DNA of 33,730 bases, from positions 1-33,730 of the forward strand of contig CALADH010000041.1 of the NCBI GenBank assembly GCA_937890745.1, in the 5' to 3' direction. This document shows positions 32,803 to 33,730 of this stretch, piece by piece (the stretch's first letter is position 1; each line of letters begins with the position of its first letter). A program made the position numbers and the translations under genes. Under the pieces are notes generated by a model. That model searched no databases. It saw only the letters and a list, made by a program, of their open reading frames with translations, and was not told the origin of the DNA. The DNA is from Scybalocola_A sp900557175. GTDB lineage: Bacteria > Bacillota > Clostridia > Lachnospirales > Lachnospiraceae.

Positions 32803-33730
32803 ATGACAAGAGAAGAACATTGCAGTAAAATAAAAGAAGCCATTGAAGCTTTTAAGCTTGAAGGTGCATGTCAGTCGTACGGACTTTACGGCAGCGGCCA
32901 TATTAATGACACATTTCTTTTGGAATGTGATAAAAAATACATTTTACAGAGAATGAACAAAGAGATTTTCACAAAGCCGGATGAGCTTATGGAAAATGTT
33001 GTCAATGTAACTTCTTATCTGCGTAAAAATATTATTGAAAATGGCGGCGATCCGGAAAGAGAGACATTAAATGTTGTTTTGACAAAGGATGGCAAGAGCT
33101 ATTTCACAGACAGTCAGGGCGAGTGCTGGAGAGTTTATGACTTTATCAGCGGTGCAAAGACCTATGATTTAGTGGAGACACCGGAGGACTTTTATGAAAG
33201 TGCTGTTTCTTTCGGAAACTTCCAGAGACTTCTTGCAGATTTCCCGGCGGAAACACTTCATGAAACAATCGCAGGTTTTCATGATACAGCAGCCCGTTTT
33301 GAAGTTTTCAAAAAAGCAGTTGCTGATGATATTTGTGGCAGAGCAAAGGATGTTCAGGCAGAAATCGATTTTGTATTAAATCATGAAGCGCTGGCACACG
33401 TGCTTGGTGATATGCTTAAAAATAAAGAGCTTCCGCTGCGCGTGACACATAATGACACGAAGCTGAACAACATTATGATTGATGATGAGACACATAAAGG
33501 TATCTGTGTGATTGACCTTGATACGGTTATGCCGGGACTTTCCGTGAATGATTTCGGCGATTCTATCCGTTTTGGTGCAAGTACTGCGGAAGAAGATGAA
33601 AAAGACCTTGACAAAGTAAGCTGCAGTATGCAATTATTTGAATTGTATACAAAAGGTTTTATTGAAGGCTGCGGCGGCAAGCTGACTTCAAAAGAAATCG
33701 AGATGCTTCCGACAGGCGCAATGGTCATGA
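32803..33730 (+). CDS. nahK: N-acetylhexosamine 1-kinase-like phosphotransferase (partial, cut by window end)
   Basis: An APH-fold anomeric kinase that runs off the window after 309 residues; about 50 residues should be missing compared with Bifidobacterium NahK (LnpB). The resemblance is strong along the length: YGSGHINDTFLLE, KYILQRMNKEIF, WRVYDFISGAKTYDLV, TIAGFHDTAARFEVFKKAV, then VTHNDTKLNNIMID (catalytic D218) and VIDLDTVMPG (D238, D240), then DFGDSIRFGASTAEEDEKDL. NahK phosphorylates GlcNAc or GalNAc at C1 in the galacto-N-biose/lacto-N-biose pathway. It begins three bases after the nucleotidyltransferase, with GGAGG upstream, so they form an operon. Confidence 0.9.
   Translation, partial: MTREEHCSKIKEAIEAFKLEGACQSYGLYGSGHINDTFLLECDKKYILQRMNKEIFTKPDELMENVVNVTSYLRKNIIENGGDPERETLNVVLTKDGKSYFTDSQGECWRVYDFISGAKTYDLVETPEDFYESAVSFGNFQRLLADFPAETLHETIAGFHDTAARFEVFKKAVADDICGRAKDVQAEIDFVLNHEALAHVLGDMLKNKELPLRVTHNDTKLNNIMIDDETHKGICVIDLDTVMPGLSVNDFGDSIRFGASTAEEDEKDLDKVSCSMQLFELYTKGFIEGCGGKLTSKEIEMLPTGAMVM

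Noticed and set aside
1..33730. CRISPR array, prophage, insertion sequence or defence island
   Set aside because: No regularly spaced repeats, transposase, integrase, phage structural or defence-type genes were seen anywhere in the window.

Overview
The window looks like a chromosomal segment of a Gram-positive, spore-forming anaerobe of the Lachnospiraceae (Clostridia). Four things suggest this: moderate GC, strong AGGAGG-type ribosome binding sites, sporulation-linked genes (yqfC, yqfD, a SpoVB/MurJ-type flippase, a BofC-like protein), and a carbohydrate locus typical of gut mucus or glycan users. No organism-specific marker such as rRNA is present, so the family assignment is an inference.

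Region by region. (1) 54-1628, minus strand: a YtcJ-type amidohydrolase, divergent from (2). (2) 1783-10705, plus strand: a housekeeping run of a membrane-anchored MutS-like ATPase, RNase HI, an RsmF-type rRNA m5C methyltransferase, an RsuA-type pseudouridine synthase, a HAD phosphatase, a YgiQ radical SAM protein, an unknown two-helix membrane protein, an RluA-type pseudouridine synthase and RecU. Many genes are coupled by ATGA stop/start overlaps, and most act on RNA or nucleic acid. (3) 10779-16163: a histidine operon hisZ-hisG-hisD-hisB-hisIE behind a consensus promoter with a palindromic putative operator, followed by a 40-residue membrane peptide. The HisIE protein carries an N-terminal degenerate HisF-like barrel; hisA, hisF, hisH and hisC are absent here. 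(4) 16195-20297: alaS and a CapA-like protein; the alaS promoter overlaps the histidine operon terminator. (5) 20294-24980: the conserved rpsU-yqfC-yqfD-phoH-ybeY cluster, interrupted by a fruK-like kinase that is preceded by a compact multi-hairpin element able to fold as a four-way junction. (6) 24992-28421: a DUF3048 lipoprotein, a MurJ/SpoVB-like flippase and a BofC-like secreted or anchored protein. (7) 28485-33730: a glycan locus with a CBM9-like protein, a cysteine-type sulfatase, an AraC-family regulator, a sugar nucleotidyltransferase and a NahK-type N-acetylhexosamine kinase cut off by the window end. Two perfect 12-bp direct repeats spaced exactly 30 bp lie between the regulator and the nucleotidyltransferase.

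No CRISPR array, tRNA, rRNA, transposase, phage or obvious defence system was seen. The observations most worth a second look are the multi-hairpin element at 22259-22391, the HisF-like/HisIE fusion, the terminator-promoter overlap before alaS, and the AraC direct-repeat operators.
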